Assembly: GCA_001516025.1 (NCBI GenBank)
Contig: LOEU01000014.1
Coordinates: 62,001 to 126,000 of the forward strand
Source: a bacterium BRH_c32
Lineage (GTDB): Bacteria; Bacteroidota; Ignavibacteria; Ignavibacteriales; Melioribacteraceae
Reading direction: 5' to 3'
DNA length: 64,000 nt
The notes under the pieces were generated by a model. That model had not been told where the DNA came from. It saw only the letters and a list, made by a program, of their open reading frames with translations, and searched no databases. The translations under genes were made by a program, and so were the position numbers. This document shows positions 26,714 to 37,204 of the stretch, piece by piece (within the stretch, counting starts at the first letter, position 1; each line of letters opens with the position of its first letter).

Positions 26714-27429
26714 TAGTGCGATTCCCTTTTCTGTGGAATAAATCTATTTTCCACCATTTCGTTCTTCTCAACTAATCCATCTCTTAAACGAATTATTCTT
26801 TCTGCATGTTCTGCAATATACTCTTCATGTGTTACTAGTATAATTGTATTACCTGCTTCATATATTTCATTAAAAAGTACCATAATTTCTTCGCCGGTTT
26901 TAGTATCTAAGTTACCGGTCGGCTCATCTGCTAAGATTATCGATGGTCTGGTAACTAATGCTCTCGCAATAGCCACTCTTTGTCTCTGACCACCCGATAA
27001 TTCATTCGGTCTATGATATACTCTATTTTCTAAACCTACATTTATTAATGCTTCCATTGCTCTTTCTTTCCTTTCGGAAGATGGCATTCCCGAATAGATC
27101 AATGGAAGTTCGACGTTGTGCAAAGCATTTGATCGTGGTAATAAATTAAAAGTCTGGAATACGAATCCAATTTCTTTATTTCTTATCGCAGCCAATTCAT
27201 TATCATTCATCTCACTTACGTTCACACCATTAAAATCGTAAATCCCTTTTGTTGGTGTATCGAGACATCCTAATATATTCATCAATGTAGATTTCCCAGA
27301 ACCCGATGGACCCATGATCGCCACGTATTCATTCTTTCCTATCGTAAGGGAAACATCTGCAAGAGCATGAACCTCTTCCGAACCTACCTGATATATCTTT
27401 GCTATATGCTCTATTGTGATTATTTTCAT
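26713..27429 (-). CDS. ABC transporter ATPase (MacB/LolD type)
   Basis: The 238-residue protein has all ABC motifs: Walker [16 protein letters not shown] (about 40-54), the Q-loop [10 protein letters not shown], signature [17 protein letters not shown], Walker [13 protein letters not shown] and the H-loop [16 protein letters not shown]. These details are typical of the MacB/LolD/FtsE group. It energises the two permeases encoded directly downstream. The membrane fusion protein gene lies 20 bp upstream. Confidence 0.96.
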   Translation of the reverse strand: MKIITIEHIAKIYQVGSEEVHALADVSLTIGKNEYVAIMGPSGSGKSTLMNILGCLDTPTKGIYDFNGVNVSEMNDNELAAIRNKEIGFVFQTFNLLPRSNALHNVELPLIYSGMPSSERKERAMEALINVGLENRVYHRPNELSGGQRQRVAIARALVTRPSIILADEPTGNLDTKTGEEIMVLFNEIYEAGNTIILVTHEEYIAEHAERIIRLRDGLVEKNEMVENRFIPQKRESH

Positions 27430-27449
27430 TTTTATTGTCTCTTTAATTA

Positions 27450-28736
27450 TTATTTATTTTTATTTCCGCCTCTTGATTGGACCGAAACTTTAGACTTGTT
27501 TTCTAAATCTTTAGAGATAGCTTTATATGGACCTGTTACTACTTCATCTCCAACATTTAGACCCGAAATAATCTCAATATATGTATCGTCACTAATTCCT
27601 GCTTTAACTTCTTTCATAATTGCTTCATTATTAGCAACTGTAAAAACCACTTCTTTTGGTTTATTTACTTTGCTATCACTCTTTTTCTTTTCAACTACAG
27701 CACCGTCTTCTTCCGGCTTTGATTCCGGTACTATCATCGCTTTATCTAATCTCCCCGTAACACTCTGAATTGGAACTGCAAGAACATTATTCTTTGTCTC
27801 TGTTATAATATCAGCATCACACGACATTCCTGAACGAATGTTTTCATCTAAAGAAGTTAATAAAATCTTTACTTCAAAATTTACTACTTCATCCTGTGTA
27901 CCTAATCCTGAAGATAGCGCACTATTACCTATTTGAGTTACTACACCTTTGAATACTTTATCACCGAATGCATCAATATTAATTTTAGCAGTATCACCTA
28001 CCGAAATTAATACTACGTCATTTTCATCTACTTCTACGTTAGCTTCGATTTCACTTAAATCCGCTACAGTCAATAATTGCGTACCCGGGCTAAATCCCGA
28101 TCCGAGAACTCTTTCACTCAATTCTACATTTAGTTTACTAATTGTACCATTGATCGGAGAATAGATTGTAGTCTTATATAAAGTTTCATTGGCTTCTTTT
28201 AATGCAGCTTCTGCTTGAATTACCATAGATTGCTGAGCATTGTATTCACCTAAACGTTGAAGATAAGATGATTTTGCGCCTTGAATCTCGGCATCACTCG
28301 CTAATCCTTTATCGAATAAAGCCTGGTATCTCTTATAATCCATTTCAATCTGATCTAAAGCTGCTTTACGAGAATTGAGACTGGCTCTTGCTTGCTGCAA
28401 TGATGCCTCTGCTCTATTCTTTTGTGCTAAGTATGTATCAGGTTTTATCTTTAATAATAATTGACCTTTTTTAACAACATCACCCTCTTCGATTGGTAAT
28501 TCAACAATTTCACCTGTTGCTTCGGCTGAAATCTGAACTTGGAATACAGGATTGATTTTTCCCGTTGCGGTAACTACCTGTGTAATTGTTCTCTTTTCTA
28601 CTTTTTCAGTTTGAACCGTGATAATTTCTTCTTTATCACCGCCAAATATCACCAGCATAGCTACTACTATAACAAGTAATCCTAAACCTCCGAAAATCAA
28701 AAATTTCTTTTTGTTATTCTTCTTGCCATTAGCCAT
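27450..28736 (-). CDS. Periplasmic membrane fusion protein (MacA/HlyD-like)
   Basis: The 428-residue protein has an N-terminal membrane anchor ([20 protein letters not shown]), a biotinyl-lipoyl-like half ([26 protein letters not shown] is its gist), a coiled-coil hairpin around residues 100-180 ([20 protein letters not shown]), the second lipoyl half ([12 protein letters not shown]) and beta-barrel/membrane-proximal domains. It should bridge the inner-membrane ABC complex with the TolC-type channel encoded 13 bp upstream. A lysine/glutamate-rich insertion ([14 protein letters not shown]) near residue 340 is a small oddity. Confidence 0.94.
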   Translation of the reverse strand: MANGKKNNKKKFLIFGGLGLLVIVVAMLVIFGGDKEEIITVQTEKVEKRTITQVVTATGKINPVFQVQISAEATGEIVELPIEEGDVVKKGQLLLKIKPDTYLAQKNRAEASLQQARASLNSRKAALDQIEMDYKRYQALFDKGLASDAEIQGAKSSYLQRLGEYNAQQSMVIQAEAALKEANETLYKTTIYSPINGTISKLNVELSERVLGSGFSPGTQLLTVADLSEIEANVEVDENDVVLISVGDTAKINIDAFGDKVFKGVVTQIGNSALSSGLGTQDEVVNFEVKILLTSLDENIRSGMSCDADIITETKNNVLAVPIQSVTGRLDKAMIVPESKPEEDGAVVEKKKSDSKVNKPKEVVFTVANNEAIMKEVKAGISDDTYIEIISGLNVGDEVVTGPYKAISKDLENKSKVSVQSRGGNKNK

Positions 28737-28749
28737 TTTATATTTCCCC

Positions 28750-30102
28750 TTAATTTAATTCAAATTTTTTGTAATCAAGATTGCCAAGTGAATTTTTCAA
28801 AGCATCTTTTGATTTGTAAAAATTATATTCAGCATTTATTTTGTTTCTCATTGCATCTGTATAATCTCTATCAGCCTGAAGTACATCCAATATAGTTCCC
28901 GACCCAAGATTATATCTTTCTTGATTAATTTTTCTGTTTTCGCCTGAAGAAATTACAGTCTTAGAAGCAACATCCAAACTTTTCTTAGCTGCTACTAATT
29001 CTAAATACCCCTGCTTAATTTCAATTTTTATTGTCCGTTCTAATGAAGAAAGATCTTCTTCCTGATTCTTAACCCCGACAATTGCCGATTGAACTGCAAG
29101 TTCTGTATTCCAATTAGAAAATATCGGAAGCGAAAGTGTAAGACCGGCTGAATATATTTTTCTGTCGAATAAATCTTTCGGAGAGATGGCACCTGTTGAC
29201 ATAGAATAATTGCCTGTAAGAGAAGGTAAGTATCCTGAGCTTGCTATCGTAACTCCATCTTCTGCAGCATCTAACATTAATTTCTGACTCTTATAATCGC
29301 TTCTTTTCTCAAATGCTTGATTAACCATTACGGTTATCTCGTCAAACTCATTTAAGTATTTATCAGTATTTATCTGCTCATCAATTTCAAAAGGATTTGT
29401 AAAAGAATATTCTTCTAATACATCAAGACCGAGATAGTTTAATAAATTGATTTTTGAGATTTCGAAATTATTTTGAGCTTCGATTAGTAAAAGCTCTGCA
29501 TTTCCTGCTTGAACCTGCTGGCTATAAACATCAGCCATTGCTACTGCACCAAGACGATGTCTTTCTTCGACTGTCTCTAAAAACTTTTGATTAAATTTAA
29601 CGTTCTCCTCTCTTACTTTCATCATCTCTTCCGAATTTAGTACCAAATAATATAGTTCAGACGTTCTAAATACGATATCTTGTTTTAATTTTTCTAAACT
29701 TAATTCAGCGGATTCTAAATTCTTTTCCTTTTGAGATACATTGCTCCAATTAGCTAGTCCATCAAATAATCTCCAACTGCCTCCTAATCCAAGTCCGTAG
29801 CTTCTCGAATCATTTTGTGATGCAGGTATAGGTACTACATTACCAAAGAAATCTACCTGAGTTCCTCCGGCATCATCCACTCGCTGCCAACCCCATGTTG
29901 CACTGGCACCAAGGTTAGGTAATAAATCCCCATAAGCACTTTTTAATTGCGATTTGTTTATTGATAAATTGTTACTCTGTTTGTTTAATAAAGGATTGCC
30001 TTGAAGACCAATTCTAATCGCTTCATCTAATGTGAGCAATTTTTGACCAAAGATTGGTTGTACCATTATTAAAAACAAAACAGCTAAAAGACCTTTTTTC
30101 AT
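28750..30102 (-). CDS. TolC-family outer-membrane efflux protein
   Basis: The 450-residue protein has a signal peptide (MKKGLLAVLFLIMVQPIFGQ) and two OEP repeats of long alpha-helices, with the typical LTLDEAIRIGLQGNPLL start, AYGDLLPNLGASATWGW strand and the second repeat beginning near SDYKSQKLMLDAAEDGV. It forms the outer-membrane channel of the efflux system. It is the first gene of the operon (TolC, fusion protein, ATPase, two permeases). What it exports cannot be told from the sequence. Confidence 0.94.
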   Translation of the reverse strand: MKKGLLAVLFLIMVQPIFGQKLLTLDEAIRIGLQGNPLLNKQSNNLSINKSQLKSAYGDLLPNLGASATWGWQRVDDAGGTQVDFFGNVVPIPASQNDSRSYGLGLGGSWRLFDGLANWSNVSQKEKNLESAELSLEKLKQDIVFRTSELYYLVLNSEEMMKVREENVKFNQKFLETVEERHRLGAVAMADVYSQQVQAGNAELLLIEAQNNFEISKINLLNYLGLDVLEEYSFTNPFEIDEQINTDKYLNEFDEITVMVNQAFEKRSDYKSQKLMLDAAEDGVTIASSGYLPSLTGNYSMSTGAISPKDLFDRKIYSAGLTLSLPIFSNWNTELAVQSAIVGVKNQEEDLSSLERTIKIEIKQGYLELVAAKKSLDVASKTVISSGENRKINQERYNLGSGTILDVLQADRDYTDAMRNKINAEYNFYKSKDALKNSLGNLDYKKFELN

Positions 30103-30174
30103 TTCTTTCTCCTATATAGAAAAATGCAGAGCTACTATTAAGACGAACTTATTTTTAAAAAGTTACATACATTT

Positions 30175-31575
30175 CTAATTTTTATATTCATTTTTTATTT
30201 TCATTAGGTAATCAAATGCTGCCTCATATTCATTTGGGATTTCTCCCTCCAATATTGCTTCTTCGATTCTAGTTTTTATTGTCCCTACTGTTTTGGATGG
30301 CTTTATTCCTAATATTTTCATTATTTCATCCCCCCTTACAGGTGATTGAAATTCTCTTAATTTATCCTTCTCTCTTACCTCTTGAACTCGATTCATTACC
30401 TTTTCGTAATTCTCCAAATACTTAGTTACTTTATTCGGATTCTTACTTGTAATATCAGCACGACATAAAGTAATTAAATCATCCAACTCTTCGCCTGCTT
30501 GTACTATGAGTCTTCTTATGGCAGAATCCGTTACATCATCATCCACTAAGGCAATTGGACGCAAATGAAGCCTAATAAGTTTCTTTACATATTCAATTTT
30601 ATGGAAAGGTAATTTTAGTTTTTCAAAAACAGATTTCATCATCCTCGCACCTATCTCTTCATGCCCGTGAAATGTCCATCCGATTCCATCTACAAATCTC
30701 TTAGTCTGTGGCTTTGCTATATCATGCACCAATGCCGAAAATCTAAGCCAAACATTCTCAGTTACTTTACTAATATTATCCACAACGATACATGTATGTT
30801 GAAATACATCTTTATGATGATAATCTTTTCTTTGCTCTACTCCTCCCATAATCGAAATCTCCGGAAATACTACTGACATTACTCCCGTTTCAAACATTAG
30901 TTTTAAACCTATCGAAGGACGAACCGATGATAGAATCTTTAGAAATTCATCGGTAATTCTCTCCTGAGCTACTATTGAAAGTCTAGCTTTCATTTCACTT
31001 GCCGCAAGCTTTATTTCATCAACTACTTCAAACTCCAAATTAGATGCGAATCTAAATGCTCTCATTATTCGTAGAGGATCATCATCAAATGTTATCATGG
31101 GATCAATTGGTGTTCTTAATATTTTTTTCTCTATATCTTCTAAACCATTATAAATATCAATAAGTTCACCAAAATCATTTTCGTTCAATGAGATGGCTAA
31201 CGTATTAATCGTAAAATCTCTCCGTTTAATGTCCTGTGAGAATGTACCACGCTCCACTTTTGGGTTGCGACTCGCTCTATCATAAGATTCTTCACGTGCT
31301 CCTACAAATTCTAAAAAGTACTCCCCATGTTGAAATTGTGCTGTGCCGAAATTCTTATAAATAACTATTTTCTTCTCTTTGAGCTTTTTTGAAATTTCAT
31401 TTGCAAATTCCACTCCATCGCCGACTATTAAGAAATCAAATTCTTTTTTATCCCTTCCAAGAAACAGATCCCTTACAAATCCACCAACTATATAGACTTT
31501 CTCTTCTCTTTTCGTTGCTAATTTTGAGAATTTAACTAAGAATGGATATTTCTCTAATTTTTCTTTTAAATTCAT
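30175..31575 (-). CDS. CCA-adding enzyme / tRNA nucleotidyltransferase with HD domain
   Basis: The 466-residue protein has the class II nucleotidyltransferase head (YIVGGFVRDLFLGRDKKEFD), with the Asp pair in EFDFLI, the RRDFTINTLAI motif, the ATP/CTP-recognition region DPLRIMRAFRFASNL and an HD domain (SALVHDIAKPQT and FHGHEEIGARM). It adds or repairs the 3' CCA of tRNAs. This fits the window, since neither tRNA-Leu gene encodes CCA. It could alternatively be a poly(A) polymerase, but the HD-domain architecture favours the CCA enzyme. It lies 10 bp after the membrane peptidase-like gene. Confidence 0.9.
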   Translation of the reverse strand: MNLKEKLEKYPFLVKFSKLATKREEKVYIVGGFVRDLFLGRDKKEFDFLIVGDGVEFANEISKKLKEKKIVIYKNFGTAQFQHGEYFLEFVGAREESYDRASRNPKVERGTFSQDIKRRDFTINTLAISLNENDFGELIDIYNGLEDIEKKILRTPIDPMITFDDDPLRIMRAFRFASNLEFEVVDEIKLAASEMKARLSIVAQERITDEFLKILSSVRPSIGLKLMFETGVMSVVFPEISIMGGVEQRKDYHHKDVFQHTCIVVDNISKVTENVWLRFSALVHDIAKPQTKRFVDGIGWTFHGHEEIGARMMKSVFEKLKLPFHKIEYVKKLIRLHLRPIALVDDDVTDSAIRRLIVQAGEELDDLITLCRADITSKNPNKVTKYLENYEKVMNRVQEVREKDKLREFQSPVRGDEIMKILGIKPSKTVGTIKTRIEEAILEGEIPNEYEAAFDYLMKIKNEYKN

Positions 31576-31585
31576 TTTTCTTTTT

Positions 31586-33754
31586 TCAATTTAACTTCAT
31601 TTTTTCATTTATAGCTAAAACCATTTTATTGTTCTCTTCTATCTCATAATTAAAAAATGAATTTTTATTTAATCTCAGAGATTCCGTTGAATAGAATTCT
31701 GCTTTATTTATCTCTCCAATATTAAAAAAGTATTTACTCACTTTTAGAAAACTATATCCCAAATAATTATTTTTGAAATCGATAATTTTTATAATATTTT
31801 CGATTTCGTCAGAATATTCTTTTCTATTATCAGCGAGATCAATAATCTCGATTACTACATCAGCCCGAATTTCGGTGTTTTGATTACTAATTAACAATTT
31901 TATTTTTTCATCAGATTTAGAGAAATAAAACTTTTTAAATGAATCAGGATCGCTTTTTAGTAAATAAAGAACAGTACTCGCATAAGTAGAATAATTAATA
32001 CTTGGTGAATTTTCGATTAATTTATTGAGATTAATAAATGTAGAATCTAACTTGCCCTCTAAGCCATATAGTTCAGCATTTTTTAACCAATAATTAAACT
32101 GATATCTTGAGCCTAATAAATATCTTTCTTGAGATAAGAAAAATTTATGAGCTTCTTCTATTCTTTTATTATAAACAAGAGAATTAATATAATAATTTAA
32201 ATAGCTATAATTATTTGTTCTATCATAAAGTTTTCTAAATATATCAGAAGCCGAATCAAAATCCTTACTCTGGAAAAATTTTATTCCTCTTTCAAATTCC
32301 TTTGCTGCAAAGCGAGGACAGATCTTTTTAAATATTGTTTGTCCTCCAAAATAAAGTAAAGAATAATTTTTATCGTAACCATAACCGAGATTATCCAAAT
32401 ATTCAATATATTCTTCCCCTAATTGAGATATCTTTTTTTTATATATTTCTTTAAACGCACCGCTTTTATACAACATTAATAATTTTTCGTTTCCATATTT
32501 TTCAAGAATATATTTTAAGAATGACCCGGATACTACATAAGAAATAGATGAATAATTGCCAAAGAAACTAAATCCCGAAAATAAATCCTCTATTTTAATT
32601 GGATATGACTTTATAATATGATATGCTGCATAATGTATCGGTACACCGGCAAAATCATTTTCAATAGCCGTGGCTAAGCCCTCTAATAATGCCGGATTCA
32701 ACTGATAAGGTAATTTCAGAAACGAATTACCAATTGAATAACTAATCGCATGAACTAACTCATGTTTTAATGTTCTATCGATTGACTGCTTTGTAATATA
32801 TATCTGTTTCTGCCATGGTTTAGCTATATCTGCGTTTATTGAACCAATAAATTCGCCTTTCTCTATGTCATTCTCAAAAATGTAAGAATCAATTTTAATT
32901 TTCTCTTCTATCCCTAATTCTTGTTTTATTTCTGAATAATAATATTCATGCAATAAGGGTAGATACAATGAATCAAATTCATTTTCATTTCCTTCATAAT
33001 AGATATTAAAATGCTCTGTTTGCTTAACCAAACTAAAATGATTATTTAATACACTCTTCGTTATAGAGAGGCCCAATAATCCTTTAATAGGGATATTAAG
33101 AGTAAATATTACAATGCAAAAGGTTATTAAATATATTTTCGCATTTCTATAATTCAGGATATATTTATATATAAATAAAGCAGATGAAAATAACACTACA
33201 TTTAGAAATCGAAATAATAACAAGCGTGAATCTATTGAAATATTTTCATCATATATTGTCCCGGGGAAATATCCAAATATCAGATTATAAAACTTGAATC
33301 CGGGATTAAAATAAATCTCAATAAGTGGGCTAATTAATAAAAGTAATGTAATAACTAATAATATTAACGTAGCTTTATAACTTTTATAGAAGAGCGATAT
33401 GTACATACCAAATGTAATTCCGAATAATAAATTTGGGACTGAAATAACTAAATAGAAAAATACCCCCTCACCAAATGGACATTCAGATAAAAATATAGTA
33501 GAAAATACTCCGATTACAAATGGTAAAAATATTATCAATAACAATACTGGATAATTATTTTTAAGAAAATCAATAATACCGGTTTTTCGAAAATATTTTA
33601 TAGTATATAATGCAGAAAAGAAAAATATAATTATGGAATTAATTGCCGAGAATTCGAAATGCAATGTGTTAGTTAAGGGAAATGATACAATAATAAATTG
33701 TAGAATAATCGAAATACCAAAGAAGAAAATCTTGTAGCTATTATTTTTATTCAA
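31586..33754 (-). CDS. Multi-spanning membrane protein with gluzincin-type peptidase domain and TPR-like tail
   Basis: The 722-residue protein has about six to seven membrane helices in residues 10-230. An extracytoplasmic domain follows with a HELVHA zinc motif at residues 331-336 and a glutamate in LLEGLATAIE about 25 residues later, as in peptidase MA/gluzincins. The C-terminal ~270 residues are helical and TPR-like (FQSKDFDSASDIFRKLYDRT). I know no named function. Its start directly abuts the murA stop, so it is probably co-expressed with cell-wall synthesis. Confidence 0.72.
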   Translation of the reverse strand: MNKNNSYKIFFFGISIILQFIIVSFPLTNTLHFEFSAINSIIIFFFSALYTIKYFRKTGIIDFLKNNYPVLLLIIFLPFVIGVFSTIFLSECPFGEGVFFYLVISVPNLLFGITFGMYISLFYKSYKATLILLVITLLLLISPLIEIYFNPGFKFYNLIFGYFPGTIYDENISIDSRLLLFRFLNVVLFSSALFIYKYILNYRNAKIYLITFCIVIFTLNIPIKGLLGLSITKSVLNNHFSLVKQTEHFNIYYEGNENEFDSLYLPLLHEYYYSEIKQELGIEEKIKIDSYIFENDIEKGEFIGSINADIAKPWQKQIYITKQSIDRTLKHELVHAISYSIGNSFLKLPYQLNPALLEGLATAIENDFAGVPIHYAAYHIIKSYPIKIEDLFSGFSFFGNYSSISYVVSGSFLKYILEKYGNEKLLMLYKSGAFKEIYKKKISQLGEEYIEYLDNLGYGYDKNYSLLYFGGQTIFKKICPRFAAKEFERGIKFFQSKDFDSASDIFRKLYDRTNNYSYLNYYINSLVYNKRIEEAHKFFLSQERYLLGSRYQFNYWLKNAELYGLEGKLDSTFINLNKLIENSPSINYSTYASTVLYLLKSDPDSFKKFYFSKSDEKIKLLISNQNTEIRADVVIEIIDLADNRKEYSDEIENIIKIIDFKNNYLGYSFLKVSKYFFNIGEINKAEFYSTESLRLNKNSFFNYEIEENNKMVLAINEKMKLN

Positions 33755-35020
33755 TTAATAATCCGTTGAACTAACTCTTTTAATATTCGCACCCAATTGC
33801 GTAAGCTTATCCTCTATTTTTTGATATCCTCTATCGATGTGATAGATTCTTAAAACTTCCGTTTCACCCTCCGCAGCCAATCCGGCAAGAACAAGAGAAG
33901 CACTTGCCCTTAAATCAGTTGACATAACTTTTGCCCCTTTCAATACTTCCACACCTCTAATAACTGCGCTATTATTAGTAACTTGAATATTAGCACCGAG
34001 TCGATTTAATTCTGCCACATGGCTAAATCTATCATGATAAATTGTATCTGTAACCGTTGAAGTACCTTTTGCAATCGACATAAGCGCACTCCATTGAGCT
34101 TGCATATCTGTCGGGAATCCGGGATAGATTGAAGTTGTAACATCCACCCCTTTCAATTCACAATCTCTTGAATCAATTTGCAAACCATAATCTGTATATT
34201 CAATTTTAGTACCGGTCTCTTCAATCTTCGAAAGAATAGCATCAAGATGTGAACTGTTTTTGTACTCAAGTTCCACACATCCATTAGTTATTATCCCAGC
34301 AATTAATAGTGTCCCCGCCTCAATTCTATCAGAGATATTTTCAATCTCTACATCATTAAGAGTATCAACACCTTCAATCTCTAAGTTCGCTGTTCCTATG
34401 CCGGAAATTTTCGCACCCATTTTAATTAGATATTCAGCGAGTAAAGTTATCTCAGGTTCAATTGCAGCATTTGAAATCAATGTTGACCCTTTTGCTAAAA
34501 CCGCTGCCATTAGTGTATTCCCCGTAGCACCCACCGATGAGATATCAAAATGAATTCGTTCCCCTATTAATTTTTTTGATTTGGCTATTATATAACCCGA
34601 TTCTAATTCTATTTCCGCACCCAATTTTTTTATCGCCTCAAGATGAAGATTAATTGGTCTCGGACCCCAAGCACATCCACCCGGTAATGAAACTTTTGCA
34701 TGACCATATCTCGCAAGCAAAGGTCCCAATACATAAACAGAGGCCCTCATTTTTTTTACATGTTCATAAGGAGCTTCGGTATTTGCTAGATTTTTTGTGT
34801 TTATTTCAAGTGTATGATTCTCGAATGTTAAATCTGCTCCCATGTGCTGAAGGAGTTTATTCATCGTAAAGATATCATTTACTTCAGGTATATTCTTGAT
34901 TATCGATTTACCGCCATTAAGTATTGCCGCAGGCATCAATGCCAATGCTGAATTTTTAGCTCCACTTATCTTTACACGCCCTTCTAATCTCTTTCCGCCC
35001 TCAATTAAGTATTTATCCAT
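33755..35020 (-). CDS. murA: UDP-N-acetylglucosamine 1-carboxyvinyltransferase
   Basis: MurA transfers enolpyruvate from PEP to UDP-GlcNAc, the first committed step of peptidoglycan synthesis. The 421-residue sequence has GAKNSALALMPAAIL at the start, the active-site Cys116 in PGGCAWGPRPINLHL (the fosfomycin-binding loop), and FPTDMQAQWSAL with DRFSHVAELNRLGA in the second domain. The Cys means fosfomycin sensitivity is expected. It lies 2 bp after the Ser/Thr kinase gene and directly before the membrane peptidase gene. Confidence 0.97.
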   Translation of the reverse strand: MDKYLIEGGKRLEGRVKISGAKNSALALMPAAILNGGKSIIKNIPEVNDIFTMNKLLQHMGADLTFENHTLEINTKNLANTEAPYEHVKKMRASVYVLGPLLARYGHAKVSLPGGCAWGPRPINLHLEAIKKLGAEIELESGYIIAKSKKLIGERIHFDISSVGATGNTLMAAVLAKGSTLISNAAIEPEITLLAEYLIKMGAKISGIGTANLEIEGVDTLNDVEIENISDRIEAGTLLIAGIITNGCVELEYKNSSHLDAILSKIEETGTKIEYTDYGLQIDSRDCELKGVDVTTSIYPGFPTDMQAQWSALMSIAKGTSTVTDTIYHDRFSHVAELNRLGANIQVTNNSAVIRGVEVLKGAKVMSTDLRASASLVLAGLAAEGETEVLRIYHIDRGYQKIEDKLTQLGANIKRVSSTDY

Positions 35021-35022
35021 GT

Positions 35023-36933
35023 TTATAATAATTTTATAATTGTTCCATTAATTCCTGCAATAAATATATCTCCGCTCGGACTTATTGCAAGTGAATTTAA
35101 ATTGCTATATACTTTTGTTTTTAACTGTTTCCAATTCTCTCCGCTATCATTCGAAATTAATATTGCTCCTCTAATTCCAAGAGCTATCACATAATTTTCA
35201 TTTATAAATTTAACCTTTTGGAAACCACCCTGTATGTTGATATTCTGTTTCTTCCAATTCCTACCATAATCGGTTGTTCTAAGAAGTGTCCCATTTCCTC
35301 CTACTATTATACCATAACCGTTCATATTAAAATCGATCGATTTTAAATACGTATCGGAGTTTGAATCCATTTTTATCCATGTTTCTCCACTATCGGTAGT
35401 CTTAAGAATTGTTCCTTCCCATCCTACTGCAAATCCTGATTTATCATCGGTAAAAACAATATCGTAGAGTAAATTATCCGAATTGGTGATTACCTGTTTC
35501 CAATTCATTCCACCATTCATCGTTTTTAAAATAATTCCATTATTCCCGGTAATGAAACCGAGATTTTCATTTTTGAAATAAATATTAAAAAACGTAATCC
35601 CGTCTCTCATCTGCATTGTTGGGACATCAATATAAGAAGCAAGGTAATCCTTACTCATTATTAGTGTTGCTGAATCACCTACTACAAAACATTTGCCTGA
35701 ACGAAATGAGAATACATCATTCAATAATACTTTTGAATTGACGTTTACACTCTGCCAAGTTTTCCCGGTATCGCGAGATACTACGACGCTGCCCGAATCT
35801 CCGACTGCAAAACTCGTTTTTGAATCTGCAAACACTATTGAATTGAAATCATTATTTACTCCGCTATTCAAACGGTGAATTTTTTTATTAAATAAAGAAT
35901 CACTTTCTTCTGCAAACAAAGATTCCACGCTATATTTCTTGAATTTTTCTAATTGATTGCTTTTTAATAAACCGTCCACCTGATTATAAACAAACCAAGA
36001 TAATGCTAATAGAAAAAGTAGCATACCGGAGAACATTAATATTGAATATAATTTTATTCTAGGAGATGAATTAACTCTTTTCTGGAAATAACTTGTTTGT
36101 AACTTGGAAACGTTTTTTTCTAATTCTGCCAAATCGCTTTGAACATCTTCACAATCGAGATAACGTGAATTTGGATTCTTATCCATCATTTTTAAAATAA
36201 TTTTATCTAAAACATCTGGAGTATTTGATATTAAGTCTCCAATCCTTGTTGGTTTCTTTTTAATTTGAGCTTCCATAATTTCATATTCAGTCTCAAAATT
36301 AAATGGAGGATTACCCGCTGCCATCTCATATAGTGTACAACCCAATGAATAAACATCACTCAAATGTGTTACGTCTAATCCTTTAACCTGTTCAGGACTC
36401 ATATAAAAAACTGTTCCCACTTTAGAACCGGTTTTCGTTAAGTCTTTATCGAATAAAGATTTTGAAATTCCAAAATCCATTATTTTAGTAATGCCCTCTT
36501 TATTAAGCATAATATTAGAAGGCTTTATATCCCGGTGAACGAATCCTTTTTTATGAGCATAACCTAATCCATATAAAACCTGCCGTACAATATAAATTAA
36601 ATCATAAAGATGAATTCTCCCCTGTCTCTGCAAAACTTTATCTAAACTCTCGCCCTCAACGTATTCCATTACGATACCAAGGAAATCACTATATTCTATA
36701 AATCCATAGACTGTAACGATATTTGGATGAGATAATTTAGCGTGGTTTTTTGCCTCTCTTTTGAAACGATCAATAAAACGAATTTTATCCGTCATTTGAG
36801 GTGTTAACATCTTGATCGCTACATATCGATCTAGCTTTGTATCATAAGCCTTATAAACAATTCCCATTCCTCCCTTACCAAGAACAGAAACTATCTTATA
36901 GTTATCAATTGTCTTACCAATTAGATTTTCCAT
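35023..36933 (-). CDS. Transmembrane Ser/Thr protein kinase with extracellular Ycf48-like propeller
   Basis: The 636-residue protein has a Hanks-type kinase domain (residues 12-275): glycine loop LGKGGMGIVYKAYD, Lys41 in VAIKML, catalytic Asp135 in VHRDIKPSNIML, DFGIS and the APE-like SPEQ. One membrane helix follows at about 295-316. The outer part (about 345-636) has repeated units of the form TWKxVxxNxxxxLxxVxFxDxxxGxAVGxxGTIL, the BNR/Ycf48-like beta-propeller. In place of the PASTA domains common in Gram-positives, the sensor is thus a propeller. It is the first gene of a murA operon, so it may relay an envelope signal. Confidence 0.92.
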   Translation of the reverse strand: MENLIGKTIDNYKIVSVLGKGGMGIVYKAYDTKLDRYVAIKMLTPQMTDKIRFIDRFKREAKNHAKLSHPNIVTVYGFIEYSDFLGIVMEYVEGESLDKVLQRQGRIHLYDLIYIVRQVLYGLGYAHKKGFVHRDIKPSNIMLNKEGITKIMDFGISKSLFDKDLTKTGSKVGTVFYMSPEQVKGLDVTHLSDVYSLGCTLYEMAAGNPPFNFETEYEIMEAQIKKKPTRIGDLISNTPDVLDKIILKMMDKNPNSRYLDCEDVQSDLAELEKNVSKLQTSYFQKRVNSSPRIKLYSILMFSGMLLFLLALSWFVYNQVDGLLKSNQLEKFKKYSVESLFAEESDSLFNKKIHRLNSGVNNDFNSIVFADSKTSFAVGDSGSVVVSRDTGKTWQSVNVNSKVLLNDVFSFRSGKCFVVGDSATLIMSKDYLASYIDVPTMQMRDGITFFNIYFKNENLGFITGNNGIILKTMNGGMNWKQVITNSDNLLYDIVFTDDKSGFAVGWEGTILKTTDSGETWIKMDSNSDTYLKSIDFNMNGYGIIVGGNGTLLRTTDYGRNWKKQNINIQGGFQKVKFINENYVIALGIRGAILISNDSGENWKQLKTKVYSNLNSLAISPSGDIFIAGINGTIIKLL

Positions 36934-37047
36934 ACACCTTTGGATTTAATAATGTATAAATATAAAGATTGTTAGACATAAAATGAGAATAATTTTGAGT
37001 AAAATCATATTATATTCCGAAAATTAATAAATGAGAGTTTAAGATTC

Positions 37048-37076
37048 TTGATTTTTCGTAAATATAGAGTTAATTT
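37048..37076 (+). promoter_or_regulatory. Candidate promoter of tRNA-Leu(UAG)
   Basis: TTGATT (37048-37053) and TAATTT (37071-37076) are 17 bp apart, and the tRNA begins 15 bp after the -10. The same TAATTT -10 is seen in front of lexA. Confidence 0.5.
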
Positions 37077-37090
37077 TATTATTCTTTTTT

Positions 37091-37173
37091 GCGAGAGTGG
37101 CGGAATTGGCAGACGCGCTAGACTTAGGATCTAGTATCCGTAGGATGTGGGGGTTCGAGTCCCCCCTTTCGTA
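37091..37173 (+). tRNA. tRNA-Leu (anticodon UAG)
   Basis: This is a class II tRNA of 83 nt. The acceptor stem GCGAGAG pairs with CTTTCGT (two G-U pairs) and the discriminator is A. The anticodon stem CTAGA/TCTAG holds loop CTTAGGA with anticodon TAG. A variable arm and the T-arm GGGGG-TTCGAGT-CCCCC complete it. No CCA is encoded. The trigger factor gene starts 31 bp downstream. Confidence 0.97.
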
Positions 37174-37204
37174 CTAGTTAAAAATAATCAAATACGAGGT
37201 TACG

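Noticed and set aside
34260..34553. Plus-strand frame of 97 residues inside murA
   Set aside because: Shadow of a clear murA gene on the minus strand; same reason for the other long frames antisense to dnaE2, glnS, aroC and nifJ.
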